64,000 nt of DNA from Actinomadura sp. NAK00032. Lineage in GTDB: Bacteria; Actinomycetota; Actinomycetes; Streptosporangiales; Streptosporangiaceae. The notes under the pieces are model-generated. The model searched no databases and was not told the origin of the DNA. It was given only the letters and a program-made list of their open reading frames with translations. The stretch lies in assembly GCF_013364275.1 (NCBI RefSeq), contig NZ_CP054932.1:4464001-4528000 (forward strand), read 5' to 3'. The position numbers were made by a program, and so were the translations under genes. This document shows positions 50,471-61,743 of the stretch, in pieces; the stretch's first letter is position 1, and each line of letters starts with the position of its first letter.

Positions 50471-51037
50471 TCAGGCGCGCGTGCGGGCGTCCCACTCGTG
50501 CCGCAGCATCGCGTACACGACCTCGTCGCTCCACTCGCCCTTGACGATCTCGTTGTGCACCAGGTGCGCCTCGCGGCGCATCCCCAGCCGCTCCAGCACC
50601 CGCGCGGACGCGGCGTTGCGGCCGTCCAGCCGGCCGCACACCCGGTGCAGGTCCAGGCCCTCGAACCCCAGCCGCAGCACGACCTCGGCGGCCTCGGTGG
50701 CGAACCCCCGGCCGTGGAAGGCCGGGTTGAAGATGTAGCCGATCTCGCCCTGCCGGTGCTCGCGGCTGCGGTACTGCAGGTTGACCTCGCCGATCAGGTC
50801 GCCGGTCTCGCGCCACACCACCGCCAGGACCAGCCAGTCGCCCTCCCTCTCCACGGTGGCGGCGCTCATCTTCTGCTTCAGGAACGACCGCGACTCCTCC
50901 AGCGTCCGCGGCTCCCAGTACAGGAACCGCGCCACCTCCGGCAGGGACTGGTAGGCGTACAGGCCCTCCAGGTCGCCCTCGTGGAACGGCCGCAGGGTGA
51001 GACGCTCGGTCTCGATCGGGTACACGGGACGGAGCAT
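50471..51037 (-). CDS. GNAT family N-acetyltransferase (RimJ/RimL-like)
   Basis: 188-aa acetyltransferase. It reads ETERLTLRPFHEGDLEGLYAYQS at the N-terminus; acetyl-CoA site GYIFNPAFHGRGFATEAAEVVLRLGF and LDGRNAASARVLERLGMRREAHL are typical. TAGGAT lies 6 nt before the ATG (leaderless). The acceptor is unknown. Confidence 0.85.
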   Translation of the reverse strand: MLRPVYPIETERLTLRPFHEGDLEGLYAYQSLPEVARFLYWEPRTLEESRSFLKQKMSAATVEREGDWLVLAVVWRETGDLIGEVNLQYRSREHRQGEIGYIFNPAFHGRGFATEAAEVVLRLGFEGLDLHRVCGRLDGRNAASARVLERLGMRREAHLVHNEIVKGEWSDEVVYAMLRHEWDARTRA

Positions 51038-51122
51038 GGGGCGATCCTATTCACCGTGTTCGCCCTCGTGCGACCGTGATTCCCCGGTAACCCCGAGCGC
51101 GGCGGGCTCCGGCCGCGCGCCG

Positions 51123-52190
51123 CTAGGAGCGGCCCGGCCCGGGACGGCCGCGGGTCGCTCCCGGCCCCGGCGCCGCCGACCCGCCGCCCCCCTCCCGAGG
51201 GGCACCGCCGCCGCCCCGGCCGCCGTCCCCGCCGCCGTCGGCCACGCCGGTCTCGCGGCGGTCCTCCTCGTCGAAGGCGCGGGTGTCGCGGAACCGCACG
51301 TACGGCTCCCGGCCCGGGGGAGTGCCCGCCGCGATCGCCCGTCCCCGCTCCAGCTCGGCGTTCAGCTCCAGGCCCAGCAGGATCGCCAGGTTCGTGATCC
51401 ACAGCCACACCAGGAACACGATGACCGCCGCGAGGCTGCCGTAGGTCTTGTTGTAGGAGGAGAAGTTCGCCACGTACACCGCGAACAGCGCCGACGCCAC
51501 CAGCCACACCACGAGCGCCAGGACCCCGCCGGGCGCCAGCCCCCGGAAACCGCGCTTGGCGTTGGGCGACGCCCAGTACAGCAGCATGAACAGGAACGCC
51601 ACCACCACCAGCAGCACCGGCCACTTGGCGATGTTCCACACCGTCACCGCCTGCGACCCGGCGCCGATCACGTCGCCGACCTTGCGGGCCAGCGGCCCGG
51701 TCACCACCACCGCGATCGCCGACGCCGACAGCAGCACCAGCGTCACCAGCGTCACCCCGATCCGCACCGGGAGGGTCTTCCAGATCGGGCGGCCCTCGGG
51801 GACGTCGTAGACGATGTTGGACGCCTGCATGAACCCGCCGACGTACCCCGACGCCGACCACACCGCGCCCAGCAGGCTCACCACCGCGATCACCCCGGCG
51901 CCGCCGCCGCTGTCCTGCAGCTGCCGCACCGAGCTGACCAGCAGGTCCCGCACCGCGCCGGGCGCCAGGTCCCCGATGTTGTTGATCAGGTCGTCGGTGG
52001 TGGACCGGCCGGCCAGCCCGACCAGCGACACCACCACCAGGATCGCCGGGAAGATCGACAGGATGGAGTAGTAGGTGAGCGCCGCCGCCCACGCGGTGAG
52101 GTTGTCGTCCTTGAACTCGCCGACCGTCCGCTTCAGCGCCCCCCGCCACGAGGTGGCCGGGGGGTCGGCGATCGCACCGGGGACACGCAT
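51123..52190 (-). CDS. YihY/BrkB family inner-membrane protein
   Basis: 355-aa membrane protein with six hydrophobic segments. Family pieces: NLTAWAAALTYYSILSIFPAILVVVSL in two parts, AVWSASGYVGGFMQASNIVYDV, FSSYNKTYGSLAAVIVFLVWLWITNLAILLG. The C-terminal 60 residues are polar and Gly-rich. The old name ribonuclease BN is a misannotation; the function is unresolved. AGGA precedes the ATG. It is the third gene behind the holin-like and DUF3618 genes. Confidence 0.88.
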   Translation of the reverse strand: MRVPGAIADPPATSWRGALKRTVGEFKDDNLTAWAAALTYYSILSIFPAILVVVSLVGLAGRSTTDDLINNIGDLAPGAVRDLLVSSVRQLQDSGGGAGVIAVVSLLGAVWSASGYVGGFMQASNIVYDVPEGRPIWKTLPVRIGVTLVTLVLLSASAIAVVVTGPLARKVGDVIGAGSQAVTVWNIAKWPVLLVVVAFLFMLLYWASPNAKRGFRGLAPGGVLALVVWLVASALFAVYVANFSSYNKTYGSLAAVIVFLVWLWITNLAILLGLELNAELERGRAIAAGTPPGREPYVRFRDTRAFDEEDRRETGVADGGGDGGRGGGGAPREGGGGSAAPGPGATRGRPGPGRS

Positions 52191-52250
52191 GCAGGTCCTC
52201 TCACCGGATCGGTACCGGGGCCGGTCCCGGGGCGGGCCCGTTCCCGGGGT

Positions 52251-52637
52251 TCAGCGGCCCTTGCCGCGCCGCACCTTCACCGCGCGCCGCTGCCCGGCGG
52301 CGATCCGGAACCGCACCGGCCCCACCCGCCGCGAGGACGTCCGCCGGCGGCGCATCCACAGCGCCGCCGCCGCCAGCGCGCCCGCGGAGACGACCACCGC
52401 GCCGCCCTGCCGGGCCCGCGCCATCGTCTCCTCCGAGCCCGCCGCCTGCCACGCCGACGCCGCGGCGTCGCGCGCGCGGCCGCGGGCGTACTCGGCCTTC
52501 TCCCGGGCCAGCGCCTTCACGTCCGCCTTGGCGGCCAGCTGCTCGACGGTGTCGCCGAGCTCGTGGCGCGCCCGGTCGACCTCCTGGCGCAGCTCCTCGG
52601 TGCCGGCCTCGGCGCCGTGCCTGCTCTGAACCGTCAT
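52251..52637 (-). CDS. DUF3618 domain protein
   Basis: 128-aa protein. The DUF3618 core EELRQEVDRARHELGDTVEQLAAKADVKA is a coiled coil at residues about 15-45; one hydrophobic segment (GGAVVVSAGALAAAALWM) and a strongly basic C-terminus (RRRRTSSRR...KVRRGKGR) follow. Its ATG overlaps the stop of the preceding gene by 4 nt (ATGA), showing translational coupling. Function unknown, membrane associated. Confidence 0.82.
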   Translation of the reverse strand: MTVQSRHGAEAGTEELRQEVDRARHELGDTVEQLAAKADVKALAREKAEYARGRARDAAASAWQAAGSEETMARARQGGAVVVSAGALAAAALWMRRRRTSSRRVGPVRFRIAAGQRRAVKVRRGKGR

Positions 52638-53122
52638 CGGTGCGTCGCCCTCTCCTTCAGTTCGGCCACGGTCTGCCGCGCGCCGTCCATGGCGGCCTCG
52701 GGCTTGGCCGGTGCGGCGCGCCTGGTCTGCGACCGGCCCATCAGGGCCAGCACCCCCGCCACCAGCATCAGGAACCCGCCGATGATCAGCGCCGCCGCCC
52801 ACACCGGCAGCGCCAGCGCGATCGCGGCGATCGCCGCGGCCAGCAGCGCCGCCAGCCCGTACAGCGCGACCAGCGCCGCGCCGCCGAACATCCCGGCGCC
52901 GGTGCCGGCGTGGCGCGCCTTGCCCTTCAGCTCGGCGACCGCCAGCCGCAGCTCGGCGCGGGTCAGGTCCGAGACCTGCTGCGCGGCCTGCCGCACCAGC
53001 TCGCCCGTGCCCGCCTCCGGGCGCCGCGAGCCGAACTCCGGTGCCCGGGCCTGGTCCACGCGGTGCGCGCCCATGCCCTCGGCCGCCGCCTCGCCGTCAT
53101 GCGTCTGCCGCACGATGCTCAT
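52634..53122 (-). CDS. Phage holin superfamily III (DUF1469)-like membrane protein
   Basis: 162-aa protein: soluble N-terminus with TGELVRQAAQQVSDLTRAELRLAVAELKGKARH (in parts), two adjacent hydrophobic segments (AALVALYGLAALLAAAIAAIALAL and AALIIGGFLMLVAGVLALMG, in parts), and a charged C-terminus. This is the actinomycete ACLAME/PF07332 family linked to envelope stress, not a phage holin in function. GGAGGGGG precedes the ATG. It heads a three-gene operon with the DUF3618 and YihY genes. Confidence 0.85.
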   Translation of the reverse strand: MSIVRQTHDGEAAAEGMGAHRVDQARAPEFGSRRPEAGTGELVRQAAQQVSDLTRAELRLAVAELKGKARHAGTGAGMFGGAALVALYGLAALLAAAIAAIALALPVWAAALIIGGFLMLVAGVLALMGRSQTRRAAPAKPEAAMDGARQTVAELKERATHR

Positions 53123-53166
53123 CGCCTTCAGGCCCCCTCCGCGTTGTCTGGACGCTTGAAGGTGGC

Positions 53167-53190
53167 GTTCCCCCTTGGCGGAGGCTAAAC
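53167..53190 (-). promoter_or_regulatory. Possible stress-sigma (SigB/SigF-type) promoter
   Basis: On the minus strand GTTT and GGGAAC are 14 nt apart, close to the GTTT-N14/16-GGGTAY consensus of general-stress sigma factors in actinomycetes. It lies 45 nt before the operon of three membrane proteins, families often in such regulons. Confidence 0.45.
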
Positions 53191-53256
53191 GTGTCCGGGT
53201 CCCGACAAAGGGTGAACAGGCGTGCCGGGCCGTGCCGCCGCGCGGCCCTGGGCGGG

Positions 53257-54381
53257 CTAGGCGGTGGTGAGCCAGTGGACGCGGTGCGCCTCGGTCGGGT
53301 CGGGGGTCTCCCAGCGGCGCACCAGCCGGTCCAGGACCGCGTCCGGGACGGGCGCCGGCCGCGCCCGGTTGCGGTCGCGGACCACGCCGGGCGGCGCCTC
53401 CACCGCGACGATCTCCACCCGCGCCCGGTACCGGGCGGCCAGGCCCGTGCACGCCTCCCGCTGCTGCCGGGACACGTTCGTGGCGTTCCACACGAACGAC
53501 CGCCCCGCGCGCAGGTGCCCGCGGGCCTCCTCGTGCGCGGCGGCCGCCACCGCCCGCTGGTCGCCCGAGGGGGACACGCCCATCTCGGCGCGGAGCCGGT
53601 CCAGGCTCACCACCGGCACGTCCGGGCGGTGCGCGGCGATCCAGTGGTCCTTGCCCGCGCCCGGCAGCCCCGACAGCACCGTCACCGTGCAGCGGGTGTC
53701 GTCGAACGCGGCGTAGCCGGGGTCGCGGCCGGGCTTGCGGAAGTACCAGAACCGGGCATGGTCGGACGGGAACGCGCGCGGCGCGTCCAGGCACTCCTGC
53801 TCGGCGCAGTACTCCCCGTACAGGGCGGCGTTGTCCAGCAGCTCGGCGGTGTCGGAGCAGATCCGGCCGAGGATGTCGGCCGACGCCAGCAGCACCAGGT
53901 CGTCGTTGCGGGCCAGCAGGCTCGCCCGGAACGCGATCTGCTGCAGGTCGGGGCGCTCCAGAGCCCAGAACGGCACCTGGTGGTGGCGCACCAGCGCCGC
54001 GACGTGCTCGCGCCAGGCGACCGGCGCGCCGAGCTCCCACAGGATCCGCCGGACCATCAGGTCGCCGCGGCGGGAGTGGCCGCGCGCGGTGACGCGGCCG
54101 TCGCCGTCCAGGGCGGTGCAGTGCGGCTTGGCGACGTCGTGCATCAGCACCGCGGTGAACAGCCGCACCCGCTCATCCGCCGGGCGGGCCCGCCACTGCG
54201 GCAGCGACGCCAGCGCCTCGCACGCCATCCGGGTGTGGGTGGCGACGTCGCCCTCGCCGTGGTGGACGGGGTCCTGCGGGACGTCGGCCAGGTCCCGCAC
54301 CCAGCCGAACGCGTCCCGGATCCGGTCCCAGGGGACGCTCCAGTGCGGCGGCGCCGGGCACAGCTCATCGAACACCCGCAT
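53257..54381 (-). CDS. HD phosphatase-polynucleotide kinase (RNA end-healing)
   Basis: 374-aa fusion. Residues about 20-200 form an HD phosphohydrolase domain (His49, His81-Asp82 in LMHDVAKPHC, RHH at 132-134). Residues about 230-374 form a polynucleotide kinase domain with P-loop LSGLPGAGKDHW, acceptor-side LDRLRAEMG and lid arginines RDRNRARP. The same order occurs in the HD-Pnk of Runella, which removes 2',3'-phosphates and phosphorylates 5'-OH ends. The gene overlaps the end of the RNA ligase gene by 17 nt, so healing and sealing enzymes are co-expressed. Substrate (tRNA or other RNA) unknown. Confidence 0.85.
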   Translation of the reverse strand: MRVFDELCPAPPHWSVPWDRIRDAFGWVRDLADVPQDPVHHGEGDVATHTRMACEALASLPQWRARPADERVRLFTAVLMHDVAKPHCTALDGDGRVTARGHSRRGDLMVRRILWELGAPVAWREHVAALVRHHQVPFWALERPDLQQIAFRASLLARNDDLVLLASADILGRICSDTAELLDNAALYGEYCAEQECLDAPRAFPSDHARFWYFRKPGRDPGYAAFDDTRCTVTVLSGLPGAGKDHWIAAHRPDVPVVSLDRLRAEMGVSPSGDQRAVAAAAHEEARGHLRAGRSFVWNATNVSRQQREACTGLAARYRARVEIVAVEAPPGVVRDRNRARPAPVPDAVLDRLVRRWETPDPTEAHRVHWLTTA

Positions 54382-55153
54382 ACAGCACCTCCGGATCTGC
54401 CAGGCCGTTGGCGACGATGGGCCGGTCCAGCCAGTGGGTGCCGGCGTCCAGGATCGCGGTCAGAAAGCTCGGACGGACCCACTTGTAGCGGCCGACGGTC
54501 CGCCCGCCCTCCTCCACCTTGATGTAGAGGCCCTCCATCTCCTCGCGGGAGTCGCTCTCCGCGGCGACGCGATCGGGGTCGGCGCCGCCCGCGGCGGCCG
54601 CCGCGCGCAGCGCGTCCCGCCATCCCGGGGTGCGGCAGGTCGAGGGCCCCGCCAGCGCCGTCAGCGCGGCCAGGTCCGGCAGCGGGCCCTCGTGCAGGAC
54701 CGGGACCGGCACCACCGGCGTCCCGGCGAGCAGCTCCCCGCGCCGCGGCGTCGACAGGAACGTCCCGTCGGCCAGGTCCAGGACGTCGAACGCGCAGAAG
54801 TAGTGGGGGAGCGCGTCGTAGAAGACGGTGTGCTTGGCGTACAGCCACTCCCCGTACAGGACGTACCGGTCCCGCAGGCGTTCGCGCAGGACGTGCTGGA
54901 CCGACGCGGCCCACGCTTTCAGCGGCCCGAACTGCCGCTCGCGGGGCCCGCCGGTCAGGTAGTGGCCGCGGCTCTGCAGCCGCAGCTCCCCATCGGCGGT
55001 GAAGCTGATGCCGGCGTTGGCGCCGTCGAGCTTCTCCTCCACCACCAGGTACCGCCCGGCGATCTCCGCGAACGGCGCCGCGGCGAGATCGTGGTCGCCG
55101 GGCTGGAGCCGCGAGCCCGCGATGTGCGGGGTCCGGGGGTATTTGCGGAGCAT
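54365..55153 (-). CDS. RNA ligase (Rnl2/Rnl5-like)
   Basis: 262-aa ATP-dependent ligase of the nucleotidyltransferase superfamily. Motif I is VEEKLDGANAG with the adenylated Lys41. Motif III is LYGEWLYAKHTVFY (99-112), IIIa FCAFDVLD, IV EGLYIKVEE (207-215) and V YKWVR (223-227). No OB-fold follows, and the protein is small, as in Rnl2 or Rnl5-type RNA ligases. It seals 3'-OH/5'-phosphate ends prepared by the overlapping HD-Pnk gene. TACAAC lies 7 nt before the ATG with no Shine-Dalgarno (leaderless). Confidence 0.87.
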   Translation of the reverse strand: MLRKYPRTPHIAGSRLQPGDHDLAAAPFAEIAGRYLVVEEKLDGANAGISFTADGELRLQSRGHYLTGGPRERQFGPLKAWAASVQHVLRERLRDRYVLYGEWLYAKHTVFYDALPHYFCAFDVLDLADGTFLSTPRRGELLAGTPVVPVPVLHEGPLPDLAALTALAGPSTCRTPGWRDALRAAAAAGGADPDRVAAESDSREEMEGLYIKVEEGGRTVGRYKWVRPSFLTAILDAGTHWLDRPIVANGLADPEVLYAGVR

Positions 55154-55209
55154 GCCGACCGTTGTAGGGGACCGTCGCCGGTCCCGCCAACAGGTTTTCC
55201 CCCGGGCCG

Positions 55210-56604
55210 TCAGCGGGCCGGGACGGCGCGGACCAGGGCCAGCGCCACCAGCCACAGCGCCGCGCTCACCCAGGCCAGGGCGTGCAGCCCGGACGCGAAC
55301 GCCGGGCCCGTCGCCGGCCCGGCGACCGCCCCGTACACCGCGACGCCCAGCGCCGTCCCGACCTGCCGGGCGGCGTTGTTGAACCCGCCCGCCAGACCGG
55401 CGTGCGCGGGCGGCGCCGCGCGCATCGCCGCGGCCACCGCGGCCGTGACGATCAACCCGTCGCCGATCCCGATGGCCGCCAGCGCCGGCAGCAGCGGCCC
55501 GTACCCGCCGCCGGGCCGCGCGGCCAGGAGCGACAGCGAGCCGGCGGCGGCGACCGCAGCGCCCGCGGCCAGCGGCACCCGCGTCCCGAACCGGGCGGTC
55601 AGCCGGCCGCTCACCGGCGCCAGCGCCGCCAGCGGCACCGCCATCGGCAGCAGCAGCGCCCCGGCCGCCGCCGCCGAGCGGTGCCCGGCCTGCTGCAGCA
55701 GCAGCGTCGAGGTGAACAGCACCCCGTTGGTGACCAGGTTCATGATCAGCGAGATGGCGTTCGCGCCCAGGAACGCCCGCGCCCGCAGCAGCCCGCCCGG
55801 CAGCATCGGCGCCGCCGCGCGCCGCTCGGCCAGGACGAGCCCCGCCCCGGCGGCCACCGCGACCGCGGCGGCGCCGGCGGCGGTGCCCCGGTGGCCGTGC
55901 CCGGCGGCGACGACCGCCCCTACCAGGCCGCCCAGGGCCAGCGGCGCCAGCACCATCCCGGCGCGGTCCAGCGGCACGCGGGCCCGCGTCCCCCGGCCCG
56001 GTTCGCGGACGAGCGCGCGGACCCCGGCGATCGCCGCCGCGGCGGCCGGCACGTTCAGCAGGAAGATCCACCGCCACCCCGCCGTGTCGACCAGCAGCCC
56101 GCCCAGCAGCGGTCCCGCCGGCAGCGCCGTGGAGGAGATCCCCGCCCACGCCCCGAGCGCCCGCGCCTGCTCGGCGGCCCCCGGATACAGCGCGGTGACC
56201 AGGGCGAGGCTGCCGGGCAGCAGCAGCGCCGCGCCCGCGCCCTGGACGGCGCGCGCCGCGATCAGCGGCCCCGCGCCCGGCGCCGCCCCGCACGCCAGCG
56301 ACGCGGCGCCGAACAGCGCGAACCCGGCGAGCGTCATCCGGCGGCGCCCGATCCGGTCGCCGAGCGCGCCGCCCGCCGGCAGCAGCCCCGCGATCGCGAC
56401 CGCGTAGCCGTCCACGACGCCCTGCAGCCCGGGCAGGCCGGTGCCCAGCGCCCGGCCGATGCCGGGCAGCGCGACGTTGACGATCGTCACGTCCAGCAGC
56501 ACCAGGAACATCCCCGCGCACAGGACCGCCAGCGCCGCGCCGCGCCGGGGCACCGGTCGTGTCCCGCCGGGGCGGCCGGGGGTGTCGGTCGTGGTGGTGT
56601 CCAT
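55210..56604 (-). CDS. MFS multidrug transporter, DHA2 (EmrB/QacA) type
   Basis: 464-aa exporter with 14 predicted membrane segments. Motif D1 LDVTIVNVALPGIGRALG, motif A GALGDRIGRRRMTLAG, and motif C-like GISSTALPAGPLLGGLLVDTAGWRWIF (in parts) are clear. GGTGGAG precedes the ATG. It lies 86 nt behind the response regulator gene on the same strand, so the two-component system may control it. Confidence 0.88.
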   Translation of the reverse strand: MDTTTTDTPGRPGGTRPVPRRGAALAVLCAGMFLVLLDVTIVNVALPGIGRALGTGLPGLQGVVDGYAVAIAGLLPAGGALGDRIGRRRMTLAGFALFGAASLACGAAPGAGPLIAARAVQGAGAALLLPGSLALVTALYPGAAEQARALGAWAGISSTALPAGPLLGGLLVDTAGWRWIFLLNVPAAAAAIAGVRALVREPGRGTRARVPLDRAGMVLAPLALGGLVGAVVAAGHGHRGTAAGAAAVAVAAGAGLVLAERRAAAPMLPGGLLRARAFLGANAISLIMNLVTNGVLFTSTLLLQQAGHRSAAAAGALLLPMAVPLAALAPVSGRLTARFGTRVPLAAGAAVAAAGSLSLLAARPGGGYGPLLPALAAIGIGDGLIVTAAVAAAMRAAPPAHAGLAGGFNNAARQVGTALGVAVYGAVAGPATGPAFASGLHALAWVSAALWLVALALVRAVPAR

Positions 56605-56690
56605 GACTCCACCGTGGGCCCCGGACGTTTCGCCGCGGCCCGAACCGTCCCCGCGGGGGCCGGTGCCGGGGGCCGGTGCCCGGGAGCCGG

Positions 56691-57353
56691 TCAGACGAGG
56701 CCGGCGTCGTGGACCAGCAGCGCGATCTGGGTGCGGTTGTCCAGGCCCAGTTTGGTCAGGACGCTGGACACGTGCGCCTTCACCGTCGCCAGGCTCATGA
56801 ACAGCTCCGCCGCGATGTCGGCGTTGGACCGGCCCCGCGCGAGCTGCAGCGCCACCTCGTTCTCGCGGGGGCTGAGCCGGGCGAGCGCCGCGCGGGCCCG
56901 CTGGTGCGCGCCCGCCTCGGTCGCGGCGCGGTCCATCAGGCGGCGGGTCACGCTCGGCGACAAGATCGGGTCGCCGGCGGCGACCCGCTGCACCGCGTCG
57001 ACGATCCGGCCGGGCGGGGTGTCCTTCAGCAGGAACCCGCCGGCGCCGGCGCGCAGCGCGCGCAGGATGTCCTCGTCGGAGTCGAACGTCGTCAGCACGA
57101 TGACCTCGGGCGGGTTCGGCCGGGCCCGCAGCCGGCGGGTCGCGGTGATGCCGTCCACCCGGGGCATCCGCAGGTCCATCAGGACGACGTCGGGCGCGTG
57201 CGCGTCGGCGGCCGCGGGCACCTCGGCGCCGTCGGCGGCCTCCCCGGCCACGGTGATGCCGCCCGCCCCGTCCAGCATCATCGACAGCCCGGCGCGGACG
57301 AGCGCGTCGTCGTCCACGATCAGCACGCGCAGGGGACGGTTCACGCCGGCCAT
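56691..57353 (-). CDS. NarL/LuxR-family response regulator
   Basis: 220-aa DNA-binding response regulator. The receiver domain has the acidic pair VDDD, the phospho-acceptor Asp60 (VVLMDLRMPRVDG), the Thr of VLTTFDSDE and Lys of FLLKDTPPG. The C-terminal LuxR helix-turn-helix is LSPRENEVALQLARGRSNADIAAELFMSLATVKAHV, in parts. Its start lies inside the histidine kinase gene (13-nt overlap). Confidence 0.93.
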   Translation of the reverse strand: MAGVNRPLRVLIVDDDALVRAGLSMMLDGAGGITVAGEAADGAEVPAAADAHAPDVVLMDLRMPRVDGITATRRLRARPNPPEVIVLTTFDSDEDILRALRAGAGGFLLKDTPPGRIVDAVQRVAAGDPILSPSVTRRLMDRAATEAGAHQRARAALARLSPRENEVALQLARGRSNADIAAELFMSLATVKAHVSSVLTKLGLDNRTQIALLVHDAGLV

Positions 57354-58507
57354 GGTAGCCAGGCGCGCAGCCGGAACTCGCCCGCGGCCGCCTCGTGGTC
57401 CAGCCGGCCGCCCGCCAGCCGGACCCGCTCGGTCAGCCCGACCAGGCCCGTCCCGCTGCCCGGCGGCGGGGCGGCGCCGCCCCCGGCCAGCGCGTTGCGG
57501 ACGTCGACGACCAGCCCGGCGCCCGGACCGCCCTCCAGCACCACCCGCACCGGCGCGCCCGCGGCGTGCTTGCGGGCGTTGGTCAGCGCCTCCTGCACCA
57601 CCCGGTAGGCGGCGCGGCCCGCCGCCGGCGGCGCGGCCGCCGCCGCGGCGACCTCGTCGCGCAGCTCCACCCGCCCGCCGGCGGCCCGCGACTCCTCCAG
57701 CAGCCGGGGCACGTCGGCCAGCGCCGGCTGCGGCCGGCCCTCCCCGTCGGCGTCGCCGCCGGGCTGGTCGGTGCGCAGCAGCAGGATCACCTCGCGCAGC
57801 TCCTCCAGGGCCTGGTGCACTCCCGCGCGGACCACCCCGGCGGCCTGCGCGAGCTTGTCCGGCGGCGCGTCGGGCCGGTACTCCAGCGCGCCCGCGTAGG
57901 TGGCCAGCAGCGACAGCCGGTGCGCGAGGACGTCGTGCATCTCCCGCGCGATCCGGGTCCGCTCGGCCATCCGCGCCTCGGCGACCCGGCGGCCCTGCTC
58001 GGCCTCGGCGCGGCGGGCCCGCTCGCGCAGCGACGCCAGTAGCTGCCGCCGCGCCCGCACCAGCGCGCCCCACCCGACCAGCGCGCCGTAGGCGAGCGCG
58101 ACCAGCAGCGTCCACCAGCCGAAGGAGATCCCGCCGCTCGGCCGCCACCACCCCTGCGCGACGTGCGCGGCGATCCCCGCCGCGCCGACCGCCGCCGCCA
58201 CCGGGAACGGGCGCCGCTGCGCGACCTGCAGCACCCCCATGCTCGCCGCCGGCGTCGCCGCCGGGGACAGCGCCGCCAGGACGCTCAGCGCCAGCGCGGC
58301 CGGCACCGGCCGCCACAGCAGCAGCGGCGCCGCCAGGCACGACACCGCGCCGACCGCCGCGTCCACCGCCAGGCTCCCGCCGGTCCCCGGCCGCCCCCAC
58401 AGCGTCAGGGCGGTCAGCGCCGCCGACACCGCGAACACGATCAGGGCCCCGCCCCGCATACTCGGCCGCGGACCGTCGTCCACCTGCCCGAACGTCACCT
58501 CGTTCAC
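57341..58507 (-). CDS. Sensor histidine kinase, HisKA_3 (NarL partner)
   Basis: 388-aa membrane kinase. Four to five hydrophobic segments occupy residues about 20-150 with no large extracellular domain, so it senses within the membrane or intracellularly. The dimerisation/phospho-acceptor motif is RIAREMHDVLAHRLSLL with His191, and the HATPase domain has RVVQEALTNARKHA (N-box) and GTGLVGLTERVRLAGG (G-box). GTG start at 58507. Open frame further upstream is antisense to the UvrA-like gene and not used. Confidence 0.9.
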   Translation of the reverse strand: MNEVTFGQVDDGPRPSMRGGALIVFAVSAALTALTLWGRPGTGGSLAVDAAVGAVSCLAAPLLLWRPVPAALALSVLAALSPAATPAASMGVLQVAQRRPFPVAAAVGAAGIAAHVAQGWWRPSGGISFGWWTLLVALAYGALVGWGALVRARRQLLASLRERARRAEAEQGRRVAEARMAERTRIAREMHDVLAHRLSLLATYAGALEYRPDAPPDKLAQAAGVVRAGVHQALEELREVILLLRTDQPGGDADGEGRPQPALADVPRLLEESRAAGGRVELRDEVAAAAAAPPAAGRAAYRVVQEALTNARKHAAGAPVRVVLEGGPGAGLVVDVRNALAGGGAAPPPGSGTGLVGLTERVRLAGGRLDHEAAAGEFRLRAWLPWPA

Positions 58508-58747
58508 CGGGCACAGGCTAGCCGCGGGCCGCCCGGCGGCGGCACCGACCAAAGTCGGTGGCCGCTCCGCCCGAGGACGGCCCGGTGGCGGGCCGGCGGG
58601 CGGCCGGTCAGGAATCGAGAAGCGGTCTGTCGGTGGCCGCGGATAGCGTGGCGGCAGGCCGGTCTGACATATCCTTCGCGCTGATCTGATCGAGCCGGGC
58701 GACCCGACGGGGGAACGCGGACGCGGCGCCAACCAGATGGAGACACG

Positions 58748-61138
<2,391 letters not shown>

Positions 61139-61182
61139 CCGGCGCCTGCCCCACGCGGGGGCCGTGTGGCAGGATTTCCCAG

Positions 61183-61722
61183 GTGAGCAGCAGTACCGAT
61201 CCGGCGCAGCGCCTGCGCGACCTGGCGCGGCTGCGCCGGGTCCGCGACCGGATCGACCGCGAGTACGCGCGGCCGCTGGACGTCGAGGCGCTCGCCCGCG
61301 GCGTCCACATGTCCGCCGGGCACCTCAGCCGCCAGTTCCGCCTCGCCTACGGTGAGTCGCCCTACGGCTACCTGATGACGCGGCGGATCGAGCGGGCGAT
61401 GGCGCTGCTGCGCCGCGGCGACCTCACCGTCACCGAGGTGTGCTTCGCGGTCGGCTGCTCGTCCCTGGGCACCTTCAGCACCCGCTTCACCGAACTGGTC
61501 GGGATGCCGCCCAGCGCCTACCGCCGCCGCACCGCCGACACGGCAGGCACAGCGAACACCACCGACACGGCGAACACGGCCGACACCGCGAACACGGCGG
61601 GCGTCACGGGCGCGGCGCCCGGCACGACGCCCGGCACGGCGGCGGAGACGGCGGCGGGGATGCCGGTCGGCATGCCGTCGTGCCTGGAGAAGCAGGTGAC
61701 CAGGCCCCTCAGGGCCCGCTGA
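61183..61722 (+). CDS. AraC-family transcriptional regulator
   Basis: 179-aa protein that is little more than the AraC DNA-binding domain. The two helix-turn-helices are LDVEALARGVHMSAGHLSRQF and LTVTEVCFAVGCSSLGTFSTRFTELVGMPPSAYRRR, in parts. There is no N-terminal sensor domain. A Thr/Ala/Asn repeat tail (TADTAGTANTTDTANTAD) follows. The GTG at 61183 has CAGGAT 7 nt upstream (leaderless). It probably regulates itself and the UvrA-like gene. Confidence 0.85.
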   Translation: MSSSTDPAQRLRDLARLRRVRDRIDREYARPLDVEALARGVHMSAGHLSRQFRLAYGESPYGYLMTRRIERAMALLRRGDLTVTEVCFAVGCSSLGTFSTRFTELVGMPPSAYRRRTADTAGTANTTDTANTADTANTAGVTGAAPGTTPGTAAETAAGMPVGMPSCLEKQVTRPLRAR

Positions 61723-61743
61723 CGGCCGGGCGCCGCCCGCCCC

